Assembly: GCA_020073445.1 (NCBI GenBank)
Contig: JAIQFE010000019.1
Coordinates: 1-64,000 of the forward strand
Source: Terriglobia bacterium
Lineage (GTDB): Bacteria; Acidobacteriota; Terriglobia; Bryobacterales; Bryobacteraceae
Direction of reading: 5' to 3'
DNA: 64,000 nt
A program made the position numbers and the translations under genes. The notes beneath the pieces are model-generated. The model made no database searches. It was not told the origin of the DNA and was given only the letters and a program-made list of their open reading frames with translations. This document shows positions 25,510 through 34,456 of this stretch, piece after piece (the stretch's first letter is position 1; each line of letters begins with the position of its first letter).

Positions 25510-26283
25510 ATGATAAAGGCGCTGTGCATTCTGTCGTTGATGGCGGGTTTGACGAATGCGGAAATCAACCGATGGTCTACTCTCGGAGCCGGTCTGGAGT
25601 CTCTGCAGGGAACTTTCGACGATGGCGGTCAGCCAGTGAAGTTCCTGTTGATTAGAAGCGATCCGTTAAAGATCCACGTTCGAATTATCGACACGTTTCA
25701 CGAGCTGGGCAAGGGCAATTCGCTGGGAGGATTTAGCGTCAGAGAAGTTGCTAAGAAGACGGGCGCACTGATAACCGTCAACGCGGGATCAACCGCTTCT
25801 TACACAACCCCGATTGCCGTGGGGCTGTTGCTGATCCATGGCCGCATTATTCACGAAGTGAATTCCAAGGCGACGAACGCCGGAATTCTGTGCATAACCG
25901 CCGATGGCGTGCTCATTGCCAATGTCCAGACCTTCGCGTCCCATAAGTGCGTTGACGCCGTGCAGCGTGGACCCTTACTAGCTCGACCATCCGCGGCCGC
26001 CGGTCAAGAAAAGGGTGACCGGTATCGAAGAACCGTGGTCGCAGTGGACAAAAGTGGCAAATTGCTGATTCTAATCACAAGCGATAAAACTACATTGGCG
26101 GCGGTGGCCGCATTCTTATATACGGCGCATCCGGAATTCGGCGTTCAACTGGGTCTGAATATGGACGGTGACGCCAGTAGCGGCCTGCTTACAGCTGGTT
26201 TGGGCGCAGTGCCCCTTGAAATCGGGAGTGTGGATGCTTTAGTAGCCTCGGCCATCGGGATATACGCCAAAGGCACACGCTAG
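25510..26283 (+). CDS. Secreted NAGPA-like phosphodiester glycosidase domain protein
   Basis: The 257-residue protein has a short signal peptide (~1-17). The body matches the phosphodiester glycosidase/NAGPA (DUF2233) domain: T-V-N-A-G near residues ~93-97, A-V-D-K-S-G-K-L-L-I-L-I mid-protein, and G-L-N-M-D-G-D-A-S-S-G-L, the counterpart of the family's L-D-G-G-G-S-S. The characteristic D-G replaces the usual glycine triple with G-D-A. Related domains cleave or bind sugar phosphodiesters in the envelope. The gene follows the membrane protein by 15 bp, and both show the lower-GC composition of the islet. Confidence 0.68.
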   Translation: MIKALCILSLMAGLTNAEINRWSTLGAGLESLQGTFDDGGQPVKFLLIRSDPLKIHVRIIDTFHELGKGNSLGGFSVREVAKKTGALITVNAGSTASYTTPIAVGLLLIHGRIIHEVNSKATNAGILCITADGVLIANVQTFASHKCVDAVQRGPLLARPSAAAGQEKGDRYRRTVVAVDKSGKLLILITSDKTTLAAVAAFLYTAHPEFGVQLGLNMDGDASSGLLTAGLGAVPLEIGSVDALVASAIGIYAKGTR

Positions 26284-26298
26284 GCTTGACACCCGGGT

Positions 26299-26370
26299 GC
26301 TTAGTCACGCACTACGATGTCTCGCGCGAGGATTGCGTCAAGGCCGCGGACGCGATCGCCACGCTACTCG
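26299..26370 (+). pseudogene. Diverged ltaE 3'-end fragment (direct repeat, copy 2)
   Basis: This 72-bp segment encodes [23 protein letters not shown], nearly the last residues of the threonine aldolase at 23686-24696. It lacks the rest of the gene and its own stop. Most differences from copy 1 are synonymous, so this copy probably comes from a diverged aldolase gene kept under coding selection until recently. It lies 9 bp from the stop of the convergent ThuA gene. Confidence 0.8.
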
Positions 26371-26378
26371 TGCAAAAC

Positions 26379-27257
26379 CTACTTAGCCATCTCCGGCGGA
26401 ACCGGTATCGTGACCTTCCCTGTAGTGGCCCATTCGACGCCGCGCGCGAAGATCGCCTTGAATTCGGGATTCTCGGTGTCCTCGGGGCCATGGCCCAGGG
26501 CGATGTTGAACACGCGGCCTTTGCCGAATTCGGTGGTCCACAGAATCGGCTCGTCGGTGCCCGCGCCGACTTTGGTCTGCTTATCTTGCGCGCCATAGCG
26601 CGAGTGGTCGTCGTAAGCGGTTGCCAGCACGTGATAGCTGCCCTCGGGCTGCCACCGCAGGTTGGCGAATAGCTCGTCGTTCTTGATCATGAGAGGAGTC
26701 TTAAATCCGTTCATGATCGGATGATTGGGATCCTTGATGTCGAGCGCGTAATCGTGCTGCGGGGAATGGTGCCCTTGGTTCGGCCGCCAGTTCCCGCCGG
26801 ACATCTTCTCGTAGTCGGTCCAGCCGTCGAAGGCGCCGAGCGACAGATGATACAGGACCAGTCCCTTGCCGGAGCGGACGAAATCGGAGAGTGCAGTCTC
26901 CGCGCGCTCGCCCCAGCGATTCTTAGGGTTTGTCCCGTCGTAATAGTTCACGATCACCACGTCGTAGGGCGCCAGGATTTCGGGGCCGCTGCCGCGGAAC
27001 TCTTCGACCACGCGGGTTTCAAACTTCTCCGTATCGTCCAGCGTCTTCCTCATTGAGGGCGTGGTGGCGCGCCAGTCGTGGGGGTTCTGTCCGGTGATGA
27101 TCAGGACCTGGATCCGCTCAGGATGGTTCGCTCCCGGGGGGCCTTTACCCTTGGCCTTGCCTTTACCGGCGCCGGGCGGCCCTTGTGCGGTCAGAGTCAG
27201 GGTGGCTAGCAATGCTGCGCTGCACAACGTGAGGAAGAGAGCTCGAGTAAGACGCAT
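26379..27257 (-). CDS. Exported ThuA-domain protein
   Basis: The ATG at 27257, about 10 bp behind aagggg, gives 292 residues; a GTG four codons upstream would leave no room for that ribosome binding site. A signal peptide (~1-24) is followed by a Gly/Lys/Pro-rich tether (residues 26-45) and then a ThuA (trehalose-utilisation) Rossmann-like domain. Recognisable parts are V-L-I-I-T-G-Q-N-P-H-D-W, Y-D-V-V-I-V-N-Y-Y-D-G, G-K-G-L-V-L-Y-H-L-S, and G-K-G-R-V-F-N-I-A-L-G-H-G. ThuA domains occur in sugar-derivative catabolism, often secreted; the substrate is unknown. The MFS gene lies 35 bp upstream on the same strand. Confidence 0.88.
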   Translation of the reverse strand: MRLTRALFLTLCSAALLATLTLTAQGPPGAGKGKAKGKGPPGANHPERIQVLIITGQNPHDWRATTPSMRKTLDDTEKFETRVVEEFRGSGPEILAPYDVVIVNYYDGTNPKNRWGERAETALSDFVRSGKGLVLYHLSLGAFDGWTDYEKMSGGNWRPNQGHHSPQHDYALDIKDPNHPIMNGFKTPLMIKNDELFANLRWQPEGSYHVLATAYDDHSRYGAQDKQTKVGAGTDEPILWTTEFGKGRVFNIALGHGPEDTENPEFKAIFARGVEWATTGKVTIPVPPEMAK

Positions 27258-27292
27258 GAGACTGAACACCCCTTGTAGGATCTAAGATGTCG

Positions 27293-28537
27293 CTAACCGA
27301 GAGTGCTTGTCAAGCGATGACTGCTTCCCGCCGGATCTGCCGTTCGGCTCTCGCGGGCGAGGAACAGGTAAGCCGCCACCCCGATGATCAGGAACACCCA
27401 AATGGTCTGCATGGGAGCCGCATAGCTGCCGGTAATTTGCTTCAGCCATCCGGTGATGATGGGTGCGACGATACCGGCCAGGTTCAGCGCCGTGTTCTGA
27501 ATTCCGGCCACTCGCCCGGGGGCGACACCCGGCAGCAGCGTCTGCGTGATCGCCCAATAGTTGGCGGTGGCCAGACCCAGGCCGGTCATGGAAAAGATGG
27601 CGAAGAAAACGGCCACATCGGTCGATTTCGACATCGCACCGAAGACCTCCGTTGAAGCTGCCAGCAGGCCAGCGATGGTGAACCAGCGCCGCGTGTTCAA
27701 CGCACTCGCGCCGCGGCGGATCATCCAGTCGGCGGCCGCTCCCGCCAGGATCGCCACGGTCCCCGTACCGGCGAAGCTGAACATCGTATATATGCTCATC
27801 GAACTGAGCGTGAGGTTACGGCTCTCCACCAGATAGGCTGGCATCCAGGTCAGCGAGAAAAACAGGAAGTAGTTATAGCAGAACGTCCCGATCACCGTGG
27901 CCCACATGGCGCGAGTCTTGAATAGCGCGCCGAACGACGGGGCACCTTGATTCACTACCTGAAGCCGTCTATTCTCGGGCAGATCTGGCCCGGCGAGCGC
28001 AATCCACGGGATCACCCATACCAGCCCGCCGAGGCCCAGCAGAAAGAACATGGTCCGCCAACCGTAACCTAATATCAGCCAGGTAGCTAAAGGCGACGCC
28101 ATGGCCGGTCCCCACTTGCTTCCCGACACGAAGATGCCGGCGGCGAGCCCGCGCTGCCGTTCGTCCACGTGTTTGGCGAGCCAGGCCAAGCCCGCCGGGA
28201 ACAGCGCCGCCTCCGCCACGCCCAGCAACAACCGCAGCCCGACCAGTTCCCAGAATGCGCCTGCCGCGGCCGTTGCCGCAGCCACCAGGCACCACGCCAC
28301 GAAGCTGAACGTCATCAGACGCTTGACGCCGAAGCGATCCACCAGGAGGCCGGCGGGGATCTGCATGACGGTGTAGCTCCAGAAGAAGACCGAATTGAGC
28401 ACGCCTCGGCCGGTATCGCTCAGCGCGAAGAATTGCTTGAACTCGGCGGAAGCCAGGGCGATCGCCAGGTTGGTGCGATCGATATAGGCGATGATCACGC
28501 CCAACCCCAGCAGCGTGACTAAGGTCCACTTGCGCAC
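27293..28537 (-). CDS. MFS transporter, ACS (anion:cation symporter) type
   Basis: The 414-residue membrane protein has about twelve hydrophobic segments and family motifs of sugar-acid MFS carriers: I-A-Y-I-D-R-T-N-L-A-I-A in the first helix, and D-R-F-G-V-K-R after helix 2. G-V-A-E-A-A-L-F-P in helix 4 completes the set. ACS carriers import organic anions such as hexuronates, galactonate or related acids with protons. The GTG start is by family alignment. The downstream ThuA gene and the upstream AraC-type regulator on the same strand suggest a small sugar-derivative utilisation operon. Confidence 0.88.
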   Translation of the reverse strand: MRKWTLVTLLGLGVIIAYIDRTNLAIALASAEFKQFFALSDTGRGVLNSVFFWSYTVMQIPAGLLVDRFGVKRLMTFSFVAWCLVAAATAAAGAFWELVGLRLLLGVAEAALFPAGLAWLAKHVDERQRGLAAGIFVSGSKWGPAMASPLATWLILGYGWRTMFFLLGLGGLVWVIPWIALAGPDLPENRRLQVVNQGAPSFGALFKTRAMWATVIGTFCYNYFLFFSLTWMPAYLVESRNLTLSSMSIYTMFSFAGTGTVAILAGAAADWMIRRGASALNTRRWFTIAGLLAASTEVFGAMSKSTDVAVFFAIFSMTGLGLATANYWAITQTLLPGVAPGRVAGIQNTALNLAGIVAPIITGWLKQITGSYAAPMQTIWVFLIIGVAAYLFLARESRTADPAGSSHRLTSTLG

Positions 28538-28557
28538 TTATTCTTTTATCGGGTCGA

Positions 28558-29544
28558 TTATACCCTCTTTGGTTTTCGATCCAGCGCGCCGTCTTGTTTG
28601 CGGCGGAATTGCGCCGGCGGACAATCGAACTCTCGTTTGAACGCGCGGTTGAACGCCGCCGCCGATCCGTATCCTACGGTCGCGGCTACTTCGGTAACGC
28701 TCTGCTCGGTGGAGCGAAGGAGTTCCGCTCCCAGCTTTAGCCGCCATCGGGCCAGGTAGGCCATCGGCGGCTCTCCCAGAAAATGACGGAACCGCTCCGC
28801 CAGCACCGTGCGCGACAGGCCGACGCGCTTCGCCACATTCGAGATAGTCCATGCATGCGCGGGTTCTTTGTGCAGAAGGACGAGAGCCTGCCCGATCACC
28901 GGATCGCGCGCGCCTGCCAGCCAGCCAATCTGATCGGGAGGCAACGCGTTAATGTAGCGGCGCAGAGTTTCGACGAACAGCACCTCCGACAGCTTGGCGA
29001 GCACCAGCCCGCTGCCCGCATTCGATCCGCTCACTTCGCCGACCGAGAACCGGATCGAATTCGCGAGCCATTGCCCGGAGGGCCCGTCGACGACGTTCAC
29101 TTTCATGATGGGCGGCAGACCAGCCAGGAAAACTTCGCTCAGCCGGGGCTCGCAGGCCAGGAATCCGCACACAAACCGGGTGACCTCGCCGCCGCCGCCA
29201 AACTGGACGACCTTGAGTCCCTCAGCGAGGTTCTTTGCGAACGCCTTCATGGAGTCCACGGGATGTTCGGGTGAGCCGTTGCCCAAAACGTGCGAGTCGC
29301 CGTGAGGCAACATCACGATGTCGCCGGCGGTCAACTCTTCGCGCCGCCCGTCCGGCAGCCGCGCATAGGCACGCCCCTCGGTTAGAAAGTGGTAAATGAT
29401 CAGGTGCTTCGCTCCGGGCGAAAGATAGGGCGCTACGGCGGCTGATCGAGGCGAGGCGAGACACCAGGGCTCGGAAAACTCCCCGTTGAAGAACAGGGCT
29501 CCCTCGAGCCTCACTGCCTTCAAAACCTCGGAGAGGACATCCAT
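28558..29544 (-). CDS. AraC-family regulator with N-terminal cupin
   Basis: The 328-residue protein opens with M-D-V-L-S-E-V-L-K-A-V-R-L-E-G-A-L-F, the typical start of cupin_6-type AraC regulators. The cupin part (~1-180) includes L-T-A-G-D-I-V-M-L-P-H-G-D-S-H. The last ~100 residues are a double helix-turn-helix: W-T-I-S-N-V-A-K-R-V-G-L-S-R-T-V-L-A-E-R-F, then V-T-E-V-A-A-T-V-G-Y-G-S-A-A-A-F-N-R-A-F-K-R. It probably controls the downstream MFS/ThuA genes or the divergent methyltransferase, 83 bp away. The effector is unknown. Confidence 0.92.
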   Translation of the reverse strand: MDVLSEVLKAVRLEGALFFNGEFSEPWCLASPRSAAVAPYLSPGAKHLIIYHFLTEGRAYARLPDGRREELTAGDIVMLPHGDSHVLGNGSPEHPVDSMKAFAKNLAEGLKVVQFGGGGEVTRFVCGFLACEPRLSEVFLAGLPPIMKVNVVDGPSGQWLANSIRFSVGEVSGSNAGSGLVLAKLSEVLFVETLRRYINALPPDQIGWLAGARDPVIGQALVLLHKEPAHAWTISNVAKRVGLSRTVLAERFRHFLGEPPMAYLARWRLKLGAELLRSTEQSVTEVAATVGYGSAAAFNRAFKREFDCPPAQFRRKQDGALDRKPKRV

Positions 29545-29627
29545 ATATATAGCCTCGCTGAATTGGGCGTTTCTGACAAGAATACCGGACGACGGATCAA
29601 GTTCGGAAGGCCCTCCAGCTACATCCT

Positions 29628-30479
29628 ATGAGCATGAACGCAACAGCCAACGAAACACAGACCAACACCCAGCAGAACACGGAATTCGACGCACTCAAAA
29701 GCCGGTTGAAGACGACCTGGATGACCGGCGACTACGACCGTTTCTCTCGCTTTATGGAAAAAGATGCGGAACAGTTTTTCCTGCGGCTGGGAGTCGCGCC
29801 GGGCACTCGTCTGCTCGACGTCGGTTGCGGCGCCGGGCAACTCGCACTGATTGCGCACAGAGCCGGAGCCAAGGTCACGGGTTGCGACATCGCCACCAAC
29901 TGGCTGGAGCAAGCCCGGGTCCGCGCGGCTGCCGAGGGCCTGAGTATCATCTTCGAAGAAGGCGACGCCGAAGCACTGCCGTATAAGGACGCTCAGTTCG
30001 ACGCGGTGGTGAGTCTGATCGGAGCGATGTTCGCGCCTCGTCCGGAATTGGTCGCGGCGGAGCTGACTCGCGTGTGCCGGCAGGGTGGCATGATCGCCAT
30101 GGCCAATTGGACCCCTGGCGGATTCATCGGGCTAATGTTCAAGACGATTGCCAGGCACATCGCTCCGTCCGGCATGCCCTCGCCCGTATTGTGGGGCGAT
30201 GAAGCCACTGTTCGCGCACGCCTCAGCGAAGGCATCGCCGATCTGAAGCTGTCGCGTCACGACTATCACTTCGACTATCCGTTTCCGCCGGATGCAGTGG
30301 TCGAATTCTTCCGCATTAACTACGGCCCAATGTCGCGCGCGTTCGCGTCGCTCAACGGAGAAGGGCAGGAAGCGCTGCGGAGCGAGCTCGTCAGCCTGTG
30401 GTCCGCGCATAACAAGGCTGTGGACGGAACCACCAAGGTCGACGCGGAATATCTTCAAGTGATCGCGATTCGCGGCTAA
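29628..30479 (+). CDS. Class I SAM-dependent methyltransferase
   Basis: The 283-residue protein has the Rossmann-type methyltransferase motifs: L-L-D-V-G-C-G-A-G-Q-L-A (motif I), V-T-G-C-D-I-A (II), E-E-G-D-A-E-A-L-P-Y-K-D (III) and F-D-A-V-V-S (IV). The N-terminal ~50 residues are polar with a W-M-T-G-D-Y-D-R-F segment typical of UbiE-like relatives. The substrate is unknown. The gene is divergent from the AraC regulator and followed 17 bp later by the AhpD-like gene, so these three may be regulated together. Confidence 0.85.
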   Translation: MSMNATANETQTNTQQNTEFDALKSRLKTTWMTGDYDRFSRFMEKDAEQFFLRLGVAPGTRLLDVGCGAGQLALIAHRAGAKVTGCDIATNWLEQARVRAAAEGLSIIFEEGDAEALPYKDAQFDAVVSLIGAMFAPRPELVAAELTRVCRQGGMIAMANWTPGGFIGLMFKTIARHIAPSGMPSPVLWGDEATVRARLSEGIADLKLSRHDYHFDYPFPPDAVVEFFRINYGPMSRAFASLNGEGQEALRSELVSLWSAHNKAVDGTTKVDAEYLQVIAIRG

Positions 30480-30496
30480 CGAAAGGAACCGACACT

Positions 30497-30802
30497 ATGC
30501 ACAAGATGGACAATCTTAGGAAGTTGCCCAAGTTCGGTGAACTCGCCCCAGAGGCCACGACCGCGTTCTGGGCTTTCGACAAGGCCGCGCTCGCCGGCGG
30601 AGCGATCCCCAAGAAGTATAAGGAACTCATGGCTCTCTCGGTGGCGCTCACCACACAGTGTGCCTACTGTCTCGAACTGCATCGGCAGGCGGCACTCAAG
30701 GCGGGCGTGACCGAGCAGGAACTAGCCGAAGCTATTCACGTCGTCGGTGCACTTCGCGCCGGCGCCACGGTCACCCACGGCACGCATCTATTCGAAGGCT
30801 GA
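30497..30802 (+). CDS. AhpD-like/carboxymuconolactone decarboxylase family protein
   Basis: The 101-residue protein is one small all-helical AhpD/CMD domain. Cys55 and Cys58 form the C-A-Y-C pair within L-T-T-Q-C-A-Y-C-L-E-L-H, where His follows at the proton-relay position. This redox-active signature suggests alkylhydroperoxidase-type thiol-disulfide activity rather than a decarboxylase role. A ribosome binding site (gaaagga) precedes the ATG. It is read with the methyltransferase gene. Confidence 0.88.
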   Translation: MHKMDNLRKLPKFGELAPEATTAFWAFDKAALAGGAIPKKYKELMALSVALTTQCAYCLELHRQAALKAGVTEQELAEAIHVVGALRAGATVTHGTHLFEG

Positions 30803-30832
30803 GAGATCGAGGCGGACAACACAGATGGCGCG

Positions 30833-31267
30833 TCAGACGCGGTCGTGATCGGCGCGCCAGTTTGTCACGGCCTTCTTGATTGCGTCCTGCGACATACCGC
30901 CTTCGGCCGCCTTCCGAGCCAGCTCGACGAACTCGGCGTCGGATGCGAATCTCAGGCCCACGATCTGCTTGATCGTGAGCCGCGGATCGAGCCGTTTGCC
31001 CGTCAGCGCGAAGTGGCGCAGATTCTCTTCCGCGCGGATGGCCCGGTCCTGCACGCCCATGGCGAAACTTCGGGTGGACACGAACAGCAAGAACAGCGCG
31101 ACGGACATGGCTGCGATCAGCGATGCGTTATAGAGGAGCTCATGATCGCCGAGCGATTGCCACAGGTTGACGAAGGATCCGATCAAGGTAACTAAGAGGA
31201 TGGGGCCCAGCACAAAGTGGAACATGGGCACGAACTTCGCATGCTTGGCATAGCTTTGCTCTTGCAT
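30833..31267 (-). CDS. DUF6526 family membrane protein
   Basis: The 144-residue protein has two transmembrane helices (~18-36 and ~45-65), with an acidic/basic stretch after them and a helical soluble tail. The start Q-E-Q-S-Y-A-K-H-A-K-F-V-P-M-F-H-F and the later A-I-R-A-E-E-N-L-R-H-F fit the DUF6526 family, known from Acidobacteriota and Bacteroidota. Function is unknown. It ends 24 bp before the efflux operon, on the same strand but upstream of no obvious partner. Confidence 0.7.
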   Translation of the reverse strand: MQEQSYAKHAKFVPMFHFVLGPILLVTLIGSFVNLWQSLGDHELLYNASLIAAMSVALFLLFVSTRSFAMGVQDRAIRAEENLRHFALTGKRLDPRLTIKQIVGLRFASDAEFVELARKAAEGGMSQDAIKKAVTNWRADHDRV

Positions 31268-31291
31268 GTGCCGATTATAGCTGGGGAGAGG

Positions 31292-34200
31292 CTAGTCCCC
31301 GGTGGCGACCGGTTCGGGCTCGTGCGTCAGCGTGCGAGGTTTCTTGCCCTTGCCCAACTTGGCCTGTATCGCCGCCATGTAGGTATAAAACACCGGCGTG
31401 AGGTACAGGGTCACCAGTTGCGAGAACATCAGGCCGCCGACCACCGCCAGACCCAGCGGCTGCCGGGCTTCGCCGCCCGCGCCATAGCCTAAAGCAATGG
31501 GTACCGCGCCGAACAGTGCCGCCATCGTGGTCATCATGATCGGGCGGAACCGGATCAGGCAGCCTTGGTAGATAGCCTTAATCGGAGGCAGGCCCTGGTT
31601 GCGTTCGGCGTCCAGCGCGAAATCGATCTGCATGATGGCGTTCTTCTCGACGATGCCGATCAGCATGATCAGACCCACGAACGCGTAAATGTTGAGATCC
31701 ATGTGGAACAAGTACAGAGTCGCCAACGCGCCGAATCCGGCCGATGGCAGGCCCGAGAGGATGGTGATGGGATGAATGTAGCTTTCGTACAGAATGCCCA
31801 GCACGATGTACACGACGAAGATCGCCACCAGCAGCAGGACCCATGTATCGCCGAGCTGGCCTGAGAACGCTTTGGCCGCGCCCTGCCAGGTGGTGCCCAC
31901 CTCGGGCGGGACGTTCTCCGCAGCGATCGCCTCAATTTTCTCGAACACGTCGCCGAGCGATGCGCCCGGAGAAAGGTTGAACGAAATGGTGGCCGCCGAA
32001 AGCTGTCCGTAGTGGTTCACCGACTGCGGGCCGACCTCCTGCTTCACGCCCGCCAGCGTGTCCAGAGGAATCAGGTTGCCCGTATCGGCCTTGAAATACA
32101 GCATCGACAAGGCGCGCGGGTCCGCCTGGAACTCCGGTTTCAGCTCCAACAAAACTTTGTATTGGTTCGACGCGCCGTAAATCGTGGATACCCACCGCGG
32201 GCCGTAGGCGTCGTAGAACGCGTTCTCGATCTGGTTGGCGTTCACTTGCATCGCGGCGGCTTTGTCGCGATCGATATTCACGCTGATCTGCGGGCTGGTG
32301 ATGGCCACGTTGCTGGTGACATCTTCCACGCCGGGCACGGCAGTGATCAGCCGCTCGAGTTTGTCGGCAGTGGCGTACAGCAGATTCTTGTCGGCGGACT
32401 GCAGCGAATACTGATACAGACTCTTGGTGACCTGGCCGCCGATTCGCACGGTCGGCGGGTTCTGCAGGTACACCCGCATGCCCGGAAGGTTGTCGAGCTT
32501 CGGGCGCAGATCGGCGATGATGTTCTCGACCAGTTCTTTCCGCTGGGCGCGCGGCTTGAGGCGGACCACCAACTGTCCGAAATTAGGCCCGCCCAGGGTG
32601 TTCGAGGAGGCGCCGCCCACCGACGACGTGAAGGCCTCCACGTTGGGGTTGGCGCGCACGATTTCGGCGACCTTGCTCTGATACTGCACCATCTGGTAGT
32701 AGGAAGTGCCCTGCGCGGCTTCCGTGATTACCGACAACTGGTCGGTGTCCTGGTCGGGAATGAAGCCTTTCGGGATCTTGATGAACAGGTACACGGTGCC
32801 GATCAGCACAACTACGAACACCGCCATAGTGGCGGGCCGGAAGCGCAGAACCATGTCCAGGCTGCGCTCGTACACTTTCAACATGCCGTCAAAGAACGCT
32901 TCCGTGATCCGGTAGAACCAGGAATGATCGCCGTGTTTGACCCGCAGGAACCGGCTGCACAGCATTGGTGTCAGCGTGACCGACACCAGGCCCGAGATCA
33001 GGATGGCCACGCAGATGGTGACCGAAAACTCGCGGAACAGGCGTCCCATGATGCCGCCCATGAACAGGACCGGGATAAACACCGCTGTCAGGGACAGGGT
33101 CATGGAGACGATGGTGAAGCCGATTTCGCTCGAACCCATCAGTGCCGCGGCCAGAGGCTTCCTGCCCATTTCCATGTGGCGGAAAATGTTCTCGAGCATG
33201 ACGATGGCGTCGTCCACCACGAAACCGACCGACAAAATCAGCGCCATCATAGACAAGTTGTCCAGGCTGTAGCTGAGCATGTACATGACGGCGAACGTTC
33301 CCACGATTGAGAACGGCAGCGCGAGGCTCGGGATCACCGTGGCCGAGACGTTGCGCAGGAACAGGAAGATGACGCCGATCACCAGGGCCAGCGTCATCAG
33401 CATGGTGACTTCGACATCCTGGTAGGAGTCGCGAATGGTCTGCGATCGGTCGTACAGGATGTCCATGTGCACCGACGGAGGAAGCTCCTGCTGGAAGATC
33501 GGAAGCAGGTTCTTGACGTTGTCGGTTACCGCGATGGTGTTGGTGCCCGGCTGGCGCTGGATGGCGAGCACGATAGCGCGCTGTTCGTCGTGCGGCGTGT
33601 AGAACCACGACGCGGTCTTATCGTCCTCGACACTATCCTTCAGCTCTCCCAGTTCCTGCAGCCGGACCGGTATGTTATTGCGATACGCCACCACCAGCGA
33701 CCGGTACTGGTCGGCCGTGGTGAGCTGTCCGGAGGTCTGAAGAGTAAACGAACGCTGCGGTCCGGTGATCTGCCCGGTGGGCAGGTTCACGTTCCAGACC
33801 TTCAGCGCCGATTCGACTTCGTTGATGCCGACCTTGTGCGCGGCCAGCAGATGAGGATCCATCTGCACATGCACGGCGTACTTTTGCGCGCCCAGCACCT
33901 GCACCTGCGCCACGCCCGTCACCTGCGAGATGCGCTGGGCGATGCGGGTTTCGGCGAACTCATCCAGCGTCCACAGCGGGACTTCCTTGGACGTCAACGT
34001 CAGATACAGGATGGGCTGGTCGGCTGGATTCACGCGGGCAAACGTGGGCGGCGTGGGCATTCCCAATGGAAGCTGCCGCGAGGCCTGCGTGATGGCGGAC
34101 TGCACGTCGATGGCGGCTCCGTCCATGCTACGGTTCAGAGCGAATTCCAGCGTGACTTGGGTTGCACCGAGCGAGTTGATGGAGGTCATCGACTCGATGC

Positions 34201-34426
34201 CGGCGATGTTGGAGAACTGGTTCTCCATGGGCGTCGCGACGGAGGCGGCCATGGTGTCGGGGCTCGCGCCGGGCAAAGCGGCCGTCACCTGCAGGGTTGG
34301 GAAATCGACGTTGGGAAGATCGCTGACCGCCAGCTTCTGGTAGGCTACGGTGCCGAACAGCGCAATGGCGCCCATCAGCAGGCTGGTGGCGATCGGCCGT
34401 TCAATAAATGGTTGCGAGAAGTTCAT
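31292..34426 (-). CDS. RND efflux pump, inner-membrane subunit (MdtC-like)
   Basis: The 1,044-residue protein has the hydrophobic RND topology: an N-terminal helix, a large periplasmic loop (~30-330), six helices, a second loop (~560-860) and five final helices. The proton-relay aspartates appear in G-F-V-V-D-D-A-I-V-M-L-E-N in helix 4. Opening sequence F-I-E-R-P-I-A-T-S-L-L-M and the G-F-I-P-D-Q-D-T-D-Q loop are of the MdtB/MdtC subgroup, which pumps drugs and bile-salt-like compounds and forms a B2C heterotrimer. It is the last gene of a three-gene efflux operon, 30 bp after the first RND gene. No outer membrane channel gene is nearby. Confidence 0.92.
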   Translation of the reverse strand: MNFSQPFIERPIATSLLMGAIALFGTVAYQKLAVSDLPNVDFPTLQVTAALPGASPDTMAASVATPMENQFSNIAGIESMTSINSLGATQVTLEFALNRSMDGAAIDVQSAITQASRQLPLGMPTPPTFARVNPADQPILYLTLTSKEVPLWTLDEFAETRIAQRISQVTGVAQVQVLGAQKYAVHVQMDPHLLAAHKVGINEVESALKVWNVNLPTGQITGPQRSFTLQTSGQLTTADQYRSLVVAYRNNIPVRLQELGELKDSVEDDKTASWFYTPHDEQRAIVLAIQRQPGTNTIAVTDNVKNLLPIFQQELPPSVHMDILYDRSQTIRDSYQDVEVTMLMTLALVIGVIFLFLRNVSATVIPSLALPFSIVGTFAVMYMLSYSLDNLSMMALILSVGFVVDDAIVMLENIFRHMEMGRKPLAAALMGSSEIGFTIVSMTLSLTAVFIPVLFMGGIMGRLFREFSVTICVAILISGLVSVTLTPMLCSRFLRVKHGDHSWFYRITEAFFDGMLKVYERSLDMVLRFRPATMAVFVVVLIGTVYLFIKIPKGFIPDQDTDQLSVITEAAQGTSYYQMVQYQSKVAEIVRANPNVEAFTSSVGGASSNTLGGPNFGQLVVRLKPRAQRKELVENIIADLRPKLDNLPGMRVYLQNPPTVRIGGQVTKSLYQYSLQSADKNLLYATADKLERLITAVPGVEDVTSNVAITSPQISVNIDRDKAAAMQVNANQIENAFYDAYGPRWVSTIYGASNQYKVLLELKPEFQADPRALSMLYFKADTGNLIPLDTLAGVKQEVGPQSVNHYGQLSAATISFNLSPGASLGDVFEKIEAIAAENVPPEVGTTWQGAAKAFSGQLGDTWVLLLVAIFVVYIVLGILYESYIHPITILSGLPSAGFGALATLYLFHMDLNIYAFVGLIMLIGIVEKNAIMQIDFALDAERNQGLPPIKAIYQGCLIRFRPIMMTTMAALFGAVPIALGYGAGGEARQPLGLAVVGGLMFSQLVTLYLTPVFYTYMAAIQAKLGKGKKPRTLTHEPEPVATGD

Positions 34427-34456
34427 GCTTACGGAAAAATCGGTTCTGCGGCCGTC

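Noticed and set aside
30497-30802. True carboxymuconolactone decarboxylase of aromatic catabolism
   Set aside because: The CxxC pair and the lack of any aromatic-degradation neighbours favour an AhpD-like redox role.
32012-33310. 432-residue plus-strand frame opposite the MdtC-like gene
   Set aside because: Antisense shadow of the RND coding sequence; no recognisable domain or start signal.
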